A stretch of 64,000 nucleotides of DNA from the NCBI GenBank assembly GCA_045866215.1, contig AP035880.1, positions 1,736,001-1,800,000 on the forward strand. Direction: 5' to 3'. This document shows positions 38,070 to 46,748 of the stretch, in pieces. Source of the DNA: Croceivirga sp009797885 (GTDB lineage: Bacteria > Bacteroidota > Bacteroidia > Flavobacteriales > Flavobacteriaceae). The notes under the pieces were generated by a model, which made no database searches, was not told where the DNA came from, and saw only the letters and a program-made list of their open reading frames with translations. A program made the translations under genes and the position numbers. How positions within the stretch are numbered: position 1 is the first letter of the stretch; each line of letters starts with the position of its first letter.

Positions 38070-38982
38070 GGTTTCCTGCTTTATGGGATAGGTCCAGAAA
38101 AACATCTTCAATGCCCGCCCTAATTTTCGAGACGACCACATCGATAAATCCCTGTAATCTTAGTTGTTCCTGAATGCTTTCGGGAGATAAGGTTTCTGTG
38201 GTAACGAGATGCAGGCATTCCCCAAAAGGCAATACGCTATGGGTAAAGGACTGTAACCGTAAATGGTTGAGCAACTGATAGGTACTATTGGTCTTTACTG
38301 CAAACAAAGGCCGCTCAAATTGCGCCATCATTGCTTCAGGCTCATCTATCTTAAGGATTTTGCCCTCTTGAATAAGCGCAATTTTGTCACATAAGGTAGC
38401 TTCGTCCATATAGGGCGTGCTTACCAAAATGGCAATGTTCTTTTCTTTCAGACTTTTGAGCATATCCCAAAACTCTTTTCGGCTAACGGCGTCCACCCCG
38501 GTAGTGGGTTCATCCAGGAAAAGGACCGAGGGTTTATGGATCAATGCACAGGACAGTGCCAGTTTTTGTTTCATCCCTCCGGACAGTTTTCCGGCAAGCC
38601 TTTTTTTAAAGGGTTCTATCTGGACGTAGATGTCTTTGATCAGGTCATAGTTTTCATCGATTGTTGTGCCAAATATGGTGGCAAAGAAGGACAGGTTCTC
38701 TTCAACGCTCAAATCTTGATACAATGAAAATCGTCCGGGCATATAGCCCACCCTTTTTCGAATTTCCCGATAGTCCTTTTCAATATGGAGCCCATCTACA
38801 AAAGCTTCTCCTTCATCGGCCAAAAGAAGGGTGGTGAGGATACGGAAAAGGGTGGATTTACCCGCCCCATCGGGGCCAATAAGTCCAAAAAGCTGCCCAC
38901 GCCCAACCTCCAGGCTTACACAATCCAAAGCCTTGGTGTCCTTGTAACTTTTACTGATATTTTGGATACTTATGGCTTTCAT
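38062..38982 (-). CDS. ABC transporter ATPase (first)
   Basis: The 306-residue ATPase has Walker A (GPDGAGKSTLFRIL), signature LSGGMKQKLALS, Walker B (PSVLFLDEPTTGVDA) and H-loop (LVSTPYMDEATLCD). A C-terminal extension of about 90 residues ends in a segment (SKIRAGIEDVFLDLSHKA) matching the tail missing from the second ATPase. The two genes correspond to the two halves of E. coli YbhF, which is a single fused protein there. It overlaps hlyD by 4 bases. Confidence 0.95.
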   Translation of the reverse strand: MKAISIQNISKSYKDTKALDCVSLEVGRGQLFGLIGPDGAGKSTLFRILTTLLLADEGEAFVDGLHIEKDYREIRKRVGYMPGRFSLYQDLSVEENLSFFATIFGTTIDENYDLIKDIYVQIEPFKKRLAGKLSGGMKQKLALSCALIHKPSVLFLDEPTTGVDAVSRKEFWDMLKSLKEKNIAILVSTPYMDEATLCDKIALIQEGKILKIDEPEAMMAQFERPLFAVKTNSTYQLLNHLRLQSFTHSVLPFGECLHLVTTETLSPESIQEQLRLQGFIDVVVSKIRAGIEDVFLDLSHKAGNHA

Positions 38983-39893
38983 TCTTCAGGGGCTGGATTA
39001 AAGAGTACTTCTCCCGGCATTCCAATTTTTAGGGTACCGTCATTGACCACTGTTACTTCCAGCCCATACACCAGGTTCACCCGTTCCTCTTTGGTCTCTA
39101 TGGTCTTGGGGGTAAATTCTGCTTCATCCGCTATCCAGGTGACCGAACCGATCAATTCCCTGTAATCATCCTCACCTTTGTCGATACGAACCCTTACCTC
39201 ATCCCCCAGAATCACGTTCTGAAGTAGTGTTGCACTGGTGTAGGCTTTCAATTTTATGGTATCGAGATTGGCTACTTTAAAAAGTGGTGTGCCATGGGCC
39301 ACCAGTTCATGTTCTTCGGCAAATTTTGTGAGGATTGTCCCCGAAATGGGATTACTAACGGTATGGTCCCTAATTTGTTGATCGATCAATGCAATTTGTG
39401 CTTCCAGCGGTTTTCGTTCGGACAGGATGGCCCTGTTGGCAATGCCGATGTTGCGTTGGGTGGTTCTAATACGTTGATCGACCAAATCTACCCTTCCATT
39501 GTAATCGTCAAGTTGTTGTTGGGTAGCCGCTTTCTGTTCAAACAATCGCAGGGTTCGGTCCCTTTCCCTGATTAGATTGCTTCTGTCCTCCAAAAGGACC
39601 GCTACTTCGGGTGCTGCTTCCTGTACCTTTAGGTCCAATGCATTCAATTGGGCCTTGAGCTTTAAGCGCTCCAAATGAAGCTGAATGGTATCTATGAGTC
39701 CCACGACGGCCGAAGCCGCTACTTGCTGGCCTTCCTTTATATCAAACTTAAGGAGTTCCCCACTGCCTTTGGCACTCACCATTACGCTGGTCGCCTCAAA
39801 ATTTCCGTAAGCATCGGCCTTGCCATTGTCATTACAGGACAGCAAACCCAGCAGAAGTAATGCGATAGGGAAGTATGGTTTCATAAATTTCAT
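38979..39893 (-). CDS. HlyD/YbhG-family membrane fusion adaptor lipoprotein
   Basis: The 304-residue protein has a lipobox (LLGLLSC), a biotinyl-lipoyl-like half motif (SGELLKFDIKEGQQVAASAVVG), a helical hairpin of about 110 residues (HLERLKLKAQ to LIDQQIRDH) and the second lipoyl half (VSNPISGTILTKFAEEHELV). It bridges the inner-membrane ABC pump and the TolC channel. It starts one base after the tolC stop codon. Confidence 0.93.
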   Translation of the reverse strand: MKFMKPYFPIALLLLGLLSCNDNGKADAYGNFEATSVMVSAKGSGELLKFDIKEGQQVAASAVVGLIDTIQLHLERLKLKAQLNALDLKVQEAAPEVAVLLEDRSNLIRERDRTLRLFEQKAATQQQLDDYNGRVDLVDQRIRTTQRNIGIANRAILSERKPLEAQIALIDQQIRDHTVSNPISGTILTKFAEEHELVAHGTPLFKVANLDTIKLKAYTSATLLQNVILGDEVRVRIDKGEDDYRELIGSVTWIADEAEFTPKTIETKEERVNLVYGLEVTVVNDGTLKIGMPGEVLFNPAPEE

Positions 39894-39894
39894 G

Positions 39895-41157
39895 TTATAG
39901 TTGACCTAAAAGGGTTAAATACTCAATTTGCAGTTGTTGGAGCTGTGTTTTATTGAATTCCAACTCTTGTTCCGAGTTAAGGGTGGCATTCAACTGGGTA
40001 ACATAGTCCGTGGCATTGATGACCCCATTATCCAGTTGGACCCTGGTTTGTGCGAGGATGTTTCTTTGGAGGTCCACAATACCGCTATTGTTGGAGATTT
40101 GCTGTTGGGTGGCCTTTATCCTTTCCTGATACTCCTTGGATTTACTTTCAATATCAAAGAGAAACAGTTCACGGTCCACTTCAATTTGTTCTTGTTGGAG
40201 TTGTAGGCGCTGTCGTTCCTTTTTTCCCTTGCCAAAATCGATAAAACTCCAGTTGAGTTTAACACCGCCCAAAGCGTAGGTGGTGGTGTTCAAATCGGAA
40301 AAATTCAAGGGATTGGGATTGCCAATACCTCCTTGGGCAAAAAGGGAAATCTTGGGAAGGGTACTGGCGGCAATGGACGCTTCCTGGGCGGCATAAAAAG
40401 ATTTTTGACTGTCAAACAACTGGTTTTCTGGCCTGTCCACAGTACGGGTATCGGGTGTAAACAAACCGGGGACTTCAAATTGCACATCCCTAGGAAACGT
40501 CTTGCCAGTTAACTGTTCCAGTAATAAAAAATAAGTTGCCATGTCCCTATCGATGGAAACGATGTCCGAAACAAGCTCAAGTTGGCGCACCTTAAGTTTG
40601 GCGACCTCACTTTCCAGTGCAGTGCCATTGTCATAGGCCACCTGCATTGTTGCAATATTGGATTCCAAATCCTCTTTTGAGTTTTCAAAGATCAATTGTT
40701 GTTTTCTGGAGAGTAATATGGCAAATAGCAGGGTGTTGACCTGATCTTTTAAGGTGCGCAACTGGACTTCCAAAGAATTTCTATTCACACTGGCGGAAGC
40801 GGTTTCAATCTTTTTTTGGGCCTTGGTCGTTCCACCATCATAGAGATTGTAATCGATATTCAAGGCAGTATTCCAGGTTTCCAAGGGAGCCTGAATGGCC
40901 GTGGTTCCAAAATTGAGTTCAATGTTCTCGCTTTGGACCTGTCCCCTTCCCTCTATACTGATTTTAGGCAATGCATTTTTGGAGATTACCGCCAAACCAA
41001 CCGCTTCAATTTTGTCAATAAGGGTGGCATCCTTTACCAATGGATAATTGGAATGGGCCGCCTTGTACAATTCTTCCAATGCTATGGTTGAAGGGGTAAT
41101 CTGGGCATGAAGACCACTAAAAAAGAGGATTGGGAATAGGAGGGTTAACTTCTTCAT
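39895..41157 (-). CDS. TolC-family outer-membrane efflux protein
   Basis: This 420-residue protein (signal peptide to LHAQ) has the duplicated TolC layout of long helices with two beta-strand pairs, seen in LEELYKAAHSNYPLVKDA and LFAQGGIGNPNPLNF...LNWSFIDFGKGKKERQ. It forms the exit duct of the ABC pump. Two copies of the 16-base operator lie between it and tetR, so it is the first gene of the regulated structural operon. Confidence 0.93.
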   Translation of the reverse strand: MKKLTLLFPILFFSGLHAQITPSTIALEELYKAAHSNYPLVKDATLIDKIEAVGLAVISKNALPKISIEGRGQVQSENIELNFGTTAIQAPLETWNTALNIDYNLYDGGTTKAQKKIETASASVNRNSLEVQLRTLKDQVNTLLFAILLSRKQQLIFENSKEDLESNIATMQVAYDNGTALESEVAKLKVRQLELVSDIVSIDRDMATYFLLLEQLTGKTFPRDVQFEVPGLFTPDTRTVDRPENQLFDSQKSFYAAQEASIAASTLPKISLFAQGGIGNPNPLNFSDLNTTTYALGGVKLNWSFIDFGKGKKERQRLQLQQEQIEVDRELFLFDIESKSKEYQERIKATQQQISNNSGIVDLQRNILAQTRVQLDNGVINATDYVTQLNATLNSEQELEFNKTQLQQLQIEYLTLLGQL

Positions 41158-41169
41158 GGATGTTTGTGG

Positions 41170-41185
41170 TTAACCATTTGGTTAA
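41170..41185. promoter_or_regulatory. TetR operator copy 1 upstream of tolC
   Basis: TTAACCATTTGGTTAA is a palindrome of 7+2+7 bases, 12 bases before the tolC start. The identical 16 bases recur at 41225. Presence before both tolC and tetR points to the local TetR protein as binder. Confidence 0.85.
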
Positions 41186-41224
41186 TGCAAGTGTACGAAC
41201 TTATCCCGGAATCAACCAAACATT

Positions 41225-41240
41225 TTAACCATTTGGTTAA
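41225..41240. promoter_or_regulatory. TetR operator copy 2 upstream of tolC
   Basis: The same TTAACCATTTGGTTAA, 55 bases from copy 1 (centre to centre, about five helix turns). The sites lie between the tetR stop and the tolC start. Confidence 0.85.
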
Positions 41241-41254
41241 TAATTAACAAAAAA

Positions 41255-41866
41255 TTATAGCACCAAGCTCTTTCCAAGGAAATCCATGACAAGCTGTTTG
41301 CGTTCCTCCATCATATGCATGTACGCTGTATCGGTCATTTCAAAAATCTTAAGGAATACCGGCTTGGCAATATGGGGAAAGACGATCAACGACATGATGG
41401 TGATCATAAAATGGGGCACCGAAATGGGTCGTAGGATTCCTTTCTGCTGTTCTTCCAATACCTGGAGGAGGAAATTTTGAAATACGTTGTTTTGTTCCAG
41501 CTTTTGCTGCAGCTTGTTTTGGAAATTCATTTGGTTCCGTGCTATCTCGTTCAAAATAAAAATTGGGATGTACGGATTTTTGATAATGGTGTCGGTGTAG
41601 TTTGAAACCATTTTTTCCACTTTTTCCATGACCGAAGCATCTCCCGAAAGGGCATTCAGGAGTTGTTTCGACATCAGGTCCACCGCCCCATCCATGATCT
41701 TTTCAAAAAGTGCATCCTTGCTACGGTAATAATAATGCAACATGGCCTTGTTGATTTTTGCCTCATCGGCAATGGCCTGCATCCGCGCCCCGGCATATCC
41801 ATGTTGAATGAAAATCTTCTTAGCCGCCCTTAGGATTTCCATTTCCGTATTTTTTCTGCTGTCCAT
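41255..41866 (-). CDS. TetR-family transcriptional repressor
   Basis: The 203-residue protein has the TetR helix-turn-helix (ILRAAKKIFIQHGYAGARMQAIADEAKINKAMLHYYYRSKDALF) and an all-helical ligand domain. I choose the ATG at 41866 (MDSRKNTEM); an upstream ATG at 41914 would add 16 residues of poor fit. It should repress itself and the tolC-hlyD-ABC operon downstream. The arrangement parallels E. coli CecR with YbhGFSR. Confidence 0.93.
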   Translation of the reverse strand: MDSRKNTEMEILRAAKKIFIQHGYAGARMQAIADEAKINKAMLHYYYRSKDALFEKIMDGAVDLMSKQLLNALSGDASVMEKVEKMVSNYTDTIIKNPYIPIFILNEIARNQMNFQNKLQQKLEQNNVFQNFLLQVLEEQQKGILRPISVPHFMITIMSLIVFPHIAKPVFLKIFEMTDTAYMHMMEERKQLVMDFLGKSLVL

Positions 41867-41923
41867 AGTACTTAAGTTCCTGGTATGCAAAAATGAAAAA
41901 TAAATTTGAGGCACGTAACTATT

Positions 41924-41951
41924 TTGACCAGGTGGTTAAACTTTTGGTCAA
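41924..41951. promoter_or_regulatory. two overlapping TetR operator variants upstream of tetR
   Basis: TTGACCAGGTGGTTAA (41924-41939) matches the tolC-side operator at 13 of 16 bases. TTAAACTTTTGGTCAA (41936-41951) also matches at 13 of 16 and shares four bases with it. Both keep the TGGT or ACCA half-site cores. This supports autoregulation. Confidence 0.75.
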
Positions 41952-42089
41952 CTTTTGCCTGGATCATTATCGGTTGAACGCTATTGCAACAGGTCAAAAT
42001 GGATTGGGAACCACCTCCTTTTCTTTTTCCTAAAGTGCATCATTTTGTATAACTCCGCGTCCTCAAAAGCGAAATCTAAAATTCATATC

Positions 42090-42569
42090 ATGAAGCATCA
42101 TTTTATCATTATGGGGGTTATCGCGTTATTTCTGGGAATTCAAGATACATTCGCCCAATCCTGTGAAGCAACGGCAAAGGAAGAAGTGGGCCAGGCTGTT
42201 AAAGGCAAGCGCGATTTGGATACAAGTGTCAACTCCGGCTGTACGCCCTCGGCATGCCGGGGAGCAAAAACCAAGTTTGGCGAAGCAAAGGTCATTTCCG
42301 ATCTAAGACTTAGCCTGATCGCCTTAAAATCAAAAATGGAGAAGCATGACACCATCAATTTTAACCCAAGATCGTATGACATTCATGGAATTGTTGGAGA
42401 AACGGACGACCAAAGCCTACTGATCATTAAAAATGAGATTGAAATCATTGAAAAGGAACTGATACAAAAATTGAACGTACAATTTCCGGACAACGAATTC
42501 CCCACGAACAAAGCAAAACAGGTCGCGGCCCTAAGGGCAAAACTTTCAATTTTAGGGAAGGCTTTGTAA
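42090..42569 (+). CDS. secreted protein of unknown function with paired Cys
   Basis: I do not recognise this 159-residue protein. The ATG at 42090 gives a signal peptide (MKHHFIIMGVIALFLGIQDTFAQ). The mature protein has Cys in QSCEA and in SGCTPSACRGAKTKFGEAKV, and its C-terminal half is helical and charged. It lies 33 bases before the DUF4405-like gene on the same strand, so the two are probably co-transcribed. The frame is open upstream to 41955 but those residues overlap the tetR control region. Confidence 0.65.
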   Translation: MKHHFIIMGVIALFLGIQDTFAQSCEATAKEEVGQAVKGKRDLDTSVNSGCTPSACRGAKTKFGEAKVISDLRLSLIALKSKMEKHDTINFNPRSYDIHGIVGETDDQSLLIIKNEIEIIEKELIQKLNVQFPDNEFPTNKAKQVAALRAKLSILGKAL

Positions 42570-42602
42570 GGTTCTTTTGTTCTAGTGAAACCCATTTCCA
42601 TC

Positions 42603-43640
42603 ATGAAAAGGAAATTGATCAGTACAAGCCTGGCCATTTGTTTCGCAGTGCTTTCCATTACTGGGGTTTTGTCCTATTTCTATGATTACAAAAGGGGAAT
42701 AGCAGCTACCCATACCCTATTTGGTTTTCTTTTTCTCGTGGGTGCTTTTTTCCATATGAAAACCAATTGGAATAGTCTAAGAAGCTATTTCTTAAAAAAG
42801 GGATTGAATTCCCACTTTGTTTTTCCAGGGTTTATGTTTCTACTCCTATTGACCTTGGCAATTACCGATTCCGAACCCGTCTCAAGTCTCATGGATTTTG
42901 GAACAAGCCTAAGGGCAAACCAGAAAAAGGACGTGGAAAACAATAGCTTCATTGCCATAGAAAGGAACGTGGGAAGTCCCAACCAATTGGAAATTGAATT
43001 GGTCGCTGGGGAACATTATTGGCATCCCCAAATGGCCATTTGGTTGGAGACCCTGGAGGGCGAATACCTCACTTCCCTGTATGTGACGCATGCTACCGCC
43101 AAGGGAACCTTCTTTGGTGGACGAACAAAGGAGAACTTTAAAAGTTTTGACACCCAACAACGCAAATCACAAGAGTTTAGAAGGGTTGATGCACTCCCTG
43201 TGTGGTCACATGGGCGAGGTGTGCAACAGGCGGATGGCCTCTATGCACCCAGTTCCGAAAACCCATTGCCAGATGCCGTTTCAGGCGCTACAATATCAAG
43301 TAGTTTCCGTCTAAGGACATCATTTGGGGGTGCCTCAAACAGGGTGCGTTTGCGCTTGGAGATCAACGTGGCATTTGATGACAATGAATTCTACTCCGAA
43401 TTCGATTTTCCCGAAGATGAAATTTATCACAACGGAACGGGGCAACTAGGGCAACCTTCCGTAATCTATGAAGCTGTAATCGATTTAGGCAATCCTGAAA
43501 GAACCTACTATCTGATGGACTTGCTGGGCCATGGTCACCATTCCGGTCAAACGGGATCCATTTATCCAAATCTGAAAAGGCTGACCACCGCCAAAAAAAT
43601 CGTGGAGCGGATTATAGTGAAAACGTTTAGGGCTGAGTAA
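42603..43640 (+). CDS. DUF4405-like membrane protein with large soluble C-terminal domain
   Basis: The 345-residue protein begins with about four membrane helices (LAICFAVLSITGVLSYF, THTLFGFLFLVGAFFHM, FVFPGFMFLLLLTLAI). His residues in THTLFG and FFHMKTNW resemble heme-ligating positions of cytochrome b561-like DUF4405 proteins. The remaining ~230 residues are soluble, probably outside the membrane, with VWSHGRGVQ, DAVSGATISSSF and LLGHGHHSGQTG. DAVSGAT is close to the D-[SG]-[AV]-[ST]-G-A-[ST] motif that receives covalent flavin in FMN-binding proteins, so an electron-transfer role is possible but unproven. The ATG at 42603 is chosen over the GTG at 42585. Confidence 0.65.
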   Translation: MKRKLISTSLAICFAVLSITGVLSYFYDYKRGIAATHTLFGFLFLVGAFFHMKTNWNSLRSYFLKKGLNSHFVFPGFMFLLLLTLAITDSEPVSSLMDFGTSLRANQKKDVENNSFIAIERNVGSPNQLEIELVAGEHYWHPQMAIWLETLEGEYLTSLYVTHATAKGTFFGGRTKENFKSFDTQQRKSQEFRRVDALPVWSHGRGVQQADGLYAPSSENPLPDAVSGATISSSFRLRTSFGGASNRVRLRLEINVAFDDNEFYSEFDFPEDEIYHNGTGQLGQPSVIYEAVIDLGNPERTYYLMDLLGHGHHSGQTGSIYPNLKRLTTAKKIVERIIVKTFRAE

Positions 43641-43708
43641 TACGTTTTTTGGTCATTCCATAGAAAAAAGCAAGTGAAAAATGGAATCTTGCTAAAGATG
43701 ACCACTAG

Positions 43709-44239
43709 CTAATCCCCACAACAATCATTGGGTTTTTGATGGCAAATAATGGTCCCCCTACCTGCCGATGAGATATGGCAGCATTCCGCGAACATCTGCC
43801 TGAGCTTTTTTCTTCCACGTTGTATCTTGGAACGAACCGTGACATAGTTCATGTTCATTTGCTCCGAAATTTTTTTCTGAGGGACGTTTTCCAATTCCGA
43901 CAACTTCAACAGTATTCTGTATTCCTCTGGGAGCCGCTCTACAAAAGGCACTATACATTGGCTAAGTTCTTCAATTACATTTTCGTCATCCAGAGACTCA
44001 TTCGAGAAATCATTTTCCAAGACCTCAAGCTTCCTTTTCTTGGCGCGGTAGTAATCGACAATGGTATTCTTTGCTATTCGGTACATCCAACTTTTTAAAT
44101 TCTCCACGGTTTCCCAATCGCTCCTGGAAAGTTTCAGGAAAATCTCCTGGGTCAGGTCTTCGGCATCCATAATGCTATCTACCCTTTTCTTGACATATCC
44201 CAATAACGGACCATATAATTTGTTGATTTCATTACGCAT
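43709..44239 (-). CDS. sigZ: ECF sigma factor, SigZ-like, with Cys-rich tail
   Basis: The 176-residue protein has sigma region 2 (DAEDLTQEIFLKLSRSDWETVENLKSWMYRIAKNTIVDYYR) and region 4 (QKKISEQMNMNYVTVRSKIQRGRKKLRQ). The last ~28 residues hold five Cys and one His (AECCH...IICHQ...DCCGD), the hallmark of SigZ proteins and probably a metal or redox sensor. No anti-sigma gene is next to it. It converges with the DUF4405-like gene. Confidence 0.88.
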   Translation of the reverse strand: MRNEINKLYGPLLGYVKKRVDSIMDAEDLTQEIFLKLSRSDWETVENLKSWMYRIAKNTIVDYYRAKKRKLEVLENDFSNESLDDENVIEELSQCIVPFVERLPEEYRILLKLSELENVPQKKISEQMNMNYVTVRSKIQRGRKKLRQMFAECCHISSAGRGTIICHQKPNDCCGD

Positions 44240-44318
44240 ATCATCGGTTAATTAACGTGAGTTCGAAGTAACAATTTAGTTTTAGTTTTAATTTTCAACA
44301 ATTTGCTTTTTTGTCAGG

Positions 44319-44375
44319 TCGAGCGCAGTCGAGACCTCATCAAAGTACTCAACAAGGCTTCTCGACTGCGCTCGA
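44319..44375. repeat. REP-type inverted repeat (TCGAGCGCAGTCGAGA)
   Basis: TCGAGCGCAGTCGAGA (44319-44334) and its exact complement (44360-44375) form a 16-base stem with a 25-base loop. A third, single copy lies at 17103-17139. The core is itself nearly palindromic. Repeats of this form appear widespread in flavobacterial intergenic DNA, to my recollection. Confidence 0.8.
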
Positions 44376-44461
44376 AGTAACAGTACATATAGCTATTGAC
44401 ATCATAGCTTACATGATTTCCCATATCGAACCGACGTTACAATAAAACAAACCCAGTCTAA

Positions 44462-44621
44462 GAGCCTGTTTGGGAATTTGTGATTGGAATTGTTATAGGC
44501 CATTTTTGTGCGGAACGAGGCAAAATTTTTGTGCATAGCCATAGTTATGGACTAAAATTTTAACAATGTGCCGTGCAAAAAGGGGCATAAGAAAACAATT
44601 GACAAATTCCCAAACAGGCTC
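44462..44621. mobile_element. 160-bp MITE with 20-bp perfect terminal inverted repeats and TAA target duplication
   Basis: GAGCCTGTTTGGGAATTTGT at the left end is the exact complement of the right end, and TAA flanks both ends (44459-44461, 44622-44624). The interior has no reading frame but continues as an imperfect palindrome, so the whole element can fold into one hairpin. Short TNA duplication and GAGCCTGTTT ends suggest mobilisation by an IS5-type transposase encoded elsewhere; none is in the window. Confidence 0.88.
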
Positions 44622-44858
44622 TAAGTTGTAGACGTCATTTTTTAGGAATGATGCAACTTACTACCGGTTTTTCGGTAATTTAAGCATATCTCCGGATCGT
44701 AGCGCAAGGAAAAGATTTTTGGAACGTTGGTCCCGGTAAATGCACTACAAATAATATGGAATGATGCAATCTCAAAAAAAAGGGGTGCAGAATGCCCTAA
44801 ATTTTGGTGGTATGTATTCTTTATCCGACCTTTTTGATAAAATTTCACATCACTAAAA

Positions 44859-45848
44859 ATGGGGGTTGAATTCGTTAAACTGAAAAACAAAAAAGGAATG
44901 GAGATGGAAATCTCCAATTATGGAGCAACCCTTGTATCCCTAAAAGTTCCAACCCTTGAAAACCGGCAGGTAAACGTGGTCGCAGGACTACAATCCCCCG
45001 ATGCATATGCCCAGGAAAGCTACCAAAGGTACAATCTATTTTTGGGAGCTTCCATAGGAAGGTATGCGGGGAGAATTTCAAACGGGACCTTTACCCTGGA
45101 AGACCATGTTTATCAGTTGTATGAAAAGGATGGAGTGCATTTGCATGGCGGCAAAAAAGGTTTTGACAAGAGGACATGGGTTTTTGAAAAGGTCAACCAT
45201 AGGGCAAATCCCTTTGCCATACTTAGCTACCACAGCAAACATATGGAAGAGCATTATCCGGGGGAGGTAAATGTTGAGGTGAAATACCAATTGTTGGAAA
45301 CGAATGCCGTAAAAATTACCTATTCCGCAACCACGGACAGGCCTACGGTACTGAATTTGACCCATCATTCCTATTTTAATTTGGATGGTCATGGTTCCGT
45401 ATTGAACCAACTCTTACGGATTCATAGCGAAAAGTATCTGATTGTCGATTCTTCCCTATTGCCCACGGGAAAAATAGCACCTGTAAAAGGCACCCGGTAT
45501 GACTATAGAACTATGTCAAAAATTGGGAAGCCGGAGTTTGCCGGACTTGATGATACCTTTGTACGCTCCAAGACACTACTGGCTGCATCAATGTGGTCAA
45601 GGGAAAGTGGAATATATATGAAAATCTTCACGAATCAACCCGCTATGGTCGTATATACACCTCCGCAATTTCCTGATTTGAATTTTGCCCAGGGGGCATC
45701 ATATGATAGCTATCCGGCCATATGTTTTGAAACCCAAAACTTTCCCGATGCCCCGAATAAACCCCATTTTCCTTCAAGTATACTGTTGCCAGGAAAGCGA
45801 TATTTAAATGAGACCGTTTTCGATTTCAGTTCAAAGCCTGCACTATAG
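44859..45848 (+). CDS. galM: aldose 1-epimerase (galactose mutarotase family)
   Basis: The 329-residue enzyme interconverts alpha and beta anomers of aldoses. The motifs GASIGRYAGRISNG, VHLHGGKKGFDKRTW, LTHHSYFNL (catalytic His) and CFETQNFPDAPNKP (catalytic Glu) are all present in order, and the length is normal. No signal peptide is evident, so it is cytoplasmic. The broken GH3 gene directly downstream suggests it once belonged to a sugar-degradation cluster. Confidence 0.93.
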   Translation: MGVEFVKLKNKKGMEMEISNYGATLVSLKVPTLENRQVNVVAGLQSPDAYAQESYQRYNLFLGASIGRYAGRISNGTFTLEDHVYQLYEKDGVHLHGGKKGFDKRTWVFEKVNHRANPFAILSYHSKHMEEHYPGEVNVEVKYQLLETNAVKITYSATTDRPTVLNLTHHSYFNLDGHGSVLNQLLRIHSEKYLIVDSSLLPTGKIAPVKGTRYDYRTMSKIGKPEFAGLDDTFVRSKTLLAASMWSRESGIYMKIFTNQPAMVVYTPPQFPDLNFAQGASYDSYPAICFETQNFPDAPNKPHFPSSILLPGKRYLNETVFDFSSKPAL

Positions 45849-45877
45849 CCTACAAGCTAGCCAATGATATTAGATGA

Positions 45878-46360
45878 CCATGCCCCTCGCCAAAAGTACC
45901 GGGTGGTAAGACCTATCGGTATTTTAAGGGCGTCCCCTTATATGAATTTGGCTATGGTTTAAGTTATACCACCTTTACATACAGTGACTTTGAAGTACCG
46001 GAAACTGTAGAAGCAGGTCAGGACTTCACTGTGGAGGGTGCTATTGAAAATACAGGGGCCCTCAAAGGCGAAGAAGTCGTTCAATTGTACATTCAAAATC
46101 CCAATGCGGATATGTTGAATCCACACAGGACCTTGGCCGCTTTTGAAAGGGTATCATTTGAATCTGGGGAAAGGAAAATAGTAACCTTTAAAATCAGTAA
46201 AGAACAACTAAGTGTAGTAAATGGCAAAGGGCAAAAAGTGGTACGGCCTGGAGCGTACCAAATTTCAGTAGGTGGGGCACAACCATCCGAAAGTAGGGCA
46301 AAGCAAGGTTCCGTACTGATCGAAAAACTAACCCTTACGGGAAGGATTACGGCGATTTAG
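45878..46360 (+). pseudogene. 3' remnant of a GH3 beta-glycosidase gene
   Basis: The frame after a TGA at 45875 encodes about 160 residues starting PGGKTYRYFKGVPLYEFGYGLSYTTFTYS. That segment is the end of the GH3 C-terminal domain and the start of the fibronectin-III-like domain of Bacteroidota GH3 beta-glucosidases and beta-xylosidases. The rest (VVQLYIQNP, PHRTLAAFERV, PGAYQISVGG) completes the Fn3-like domain. The catalytic barrel and most of the second domain, around 700 residues, are missing. The break lies 30 bases after the epimerase stop, so a deletion probably joined the two genes. Confidence 0.88.
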
Positions 46361-46492
46361 GGATTTCTGGCATTACAAACGGGAAGTTATTCAAGTATTG
46401 ATTGGGTGAAGCCCATTGTAATTTGGAAAACCATTGGAGTGGGTTACCTGGGGATTTTAGATTTTACAACCATTAGTTTAGTTAGTTAGTTT

Positions 46493-46537
46493 GTAATTGC
46501 CGGTCGCAAAACCACATGACCGGCAATTACTGTTTTT
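46493..46537 (+). terminator. strong rho-independent terminator
   Basis: GTAATTGCCGGTC and GACCGGCAATTAC pair perfectly over 13 bases around a 12-base loop, followed by TGTTTTT. It ends the epimerase/GH3-remnant transcript. The 210 bases from here to the PilO-like gene hold no gene that I can support. Confidence 0.88.
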
Positions 46538-46748
46538 ATCCCCTATTGCATTGGAATTTATAATCCCGGGGCTTCTTGTATGCGGTCTGTGTTTGGAAGC
46601 CCATTATAGGGAGTTAACCCCAGATGTCGTTACCTCGGGATCACAGCACCATGTTCGGGATGGGACAAAACAATTACGGAAGGAGTATTTGTACAATCAA
46701 TTCAAAAAGAAAAAGCGTACGGGATTGAATGAAGTACTTTTCAATAGT

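Larger units (their letters stand above)
44240..44858. other. non-coding region with REP-type hairpin and MITE
   Basis: The 620 bases between sigZ and the epimerase contain two repeat elements, listed separately, and no gene that I can support. Frames over 44642-44917 on the minus strand have no recognisable content. Confidence 0.7.

Noticed and set aside
46653..46666. Fragment of a 5S rRNA gene on the minus strand
   Set aside because: Fourteen bases (GTTCGGGATGGGAC) match the conserved 5S core, but the flanks do not fit 5S structure and no rRNA genes are near.
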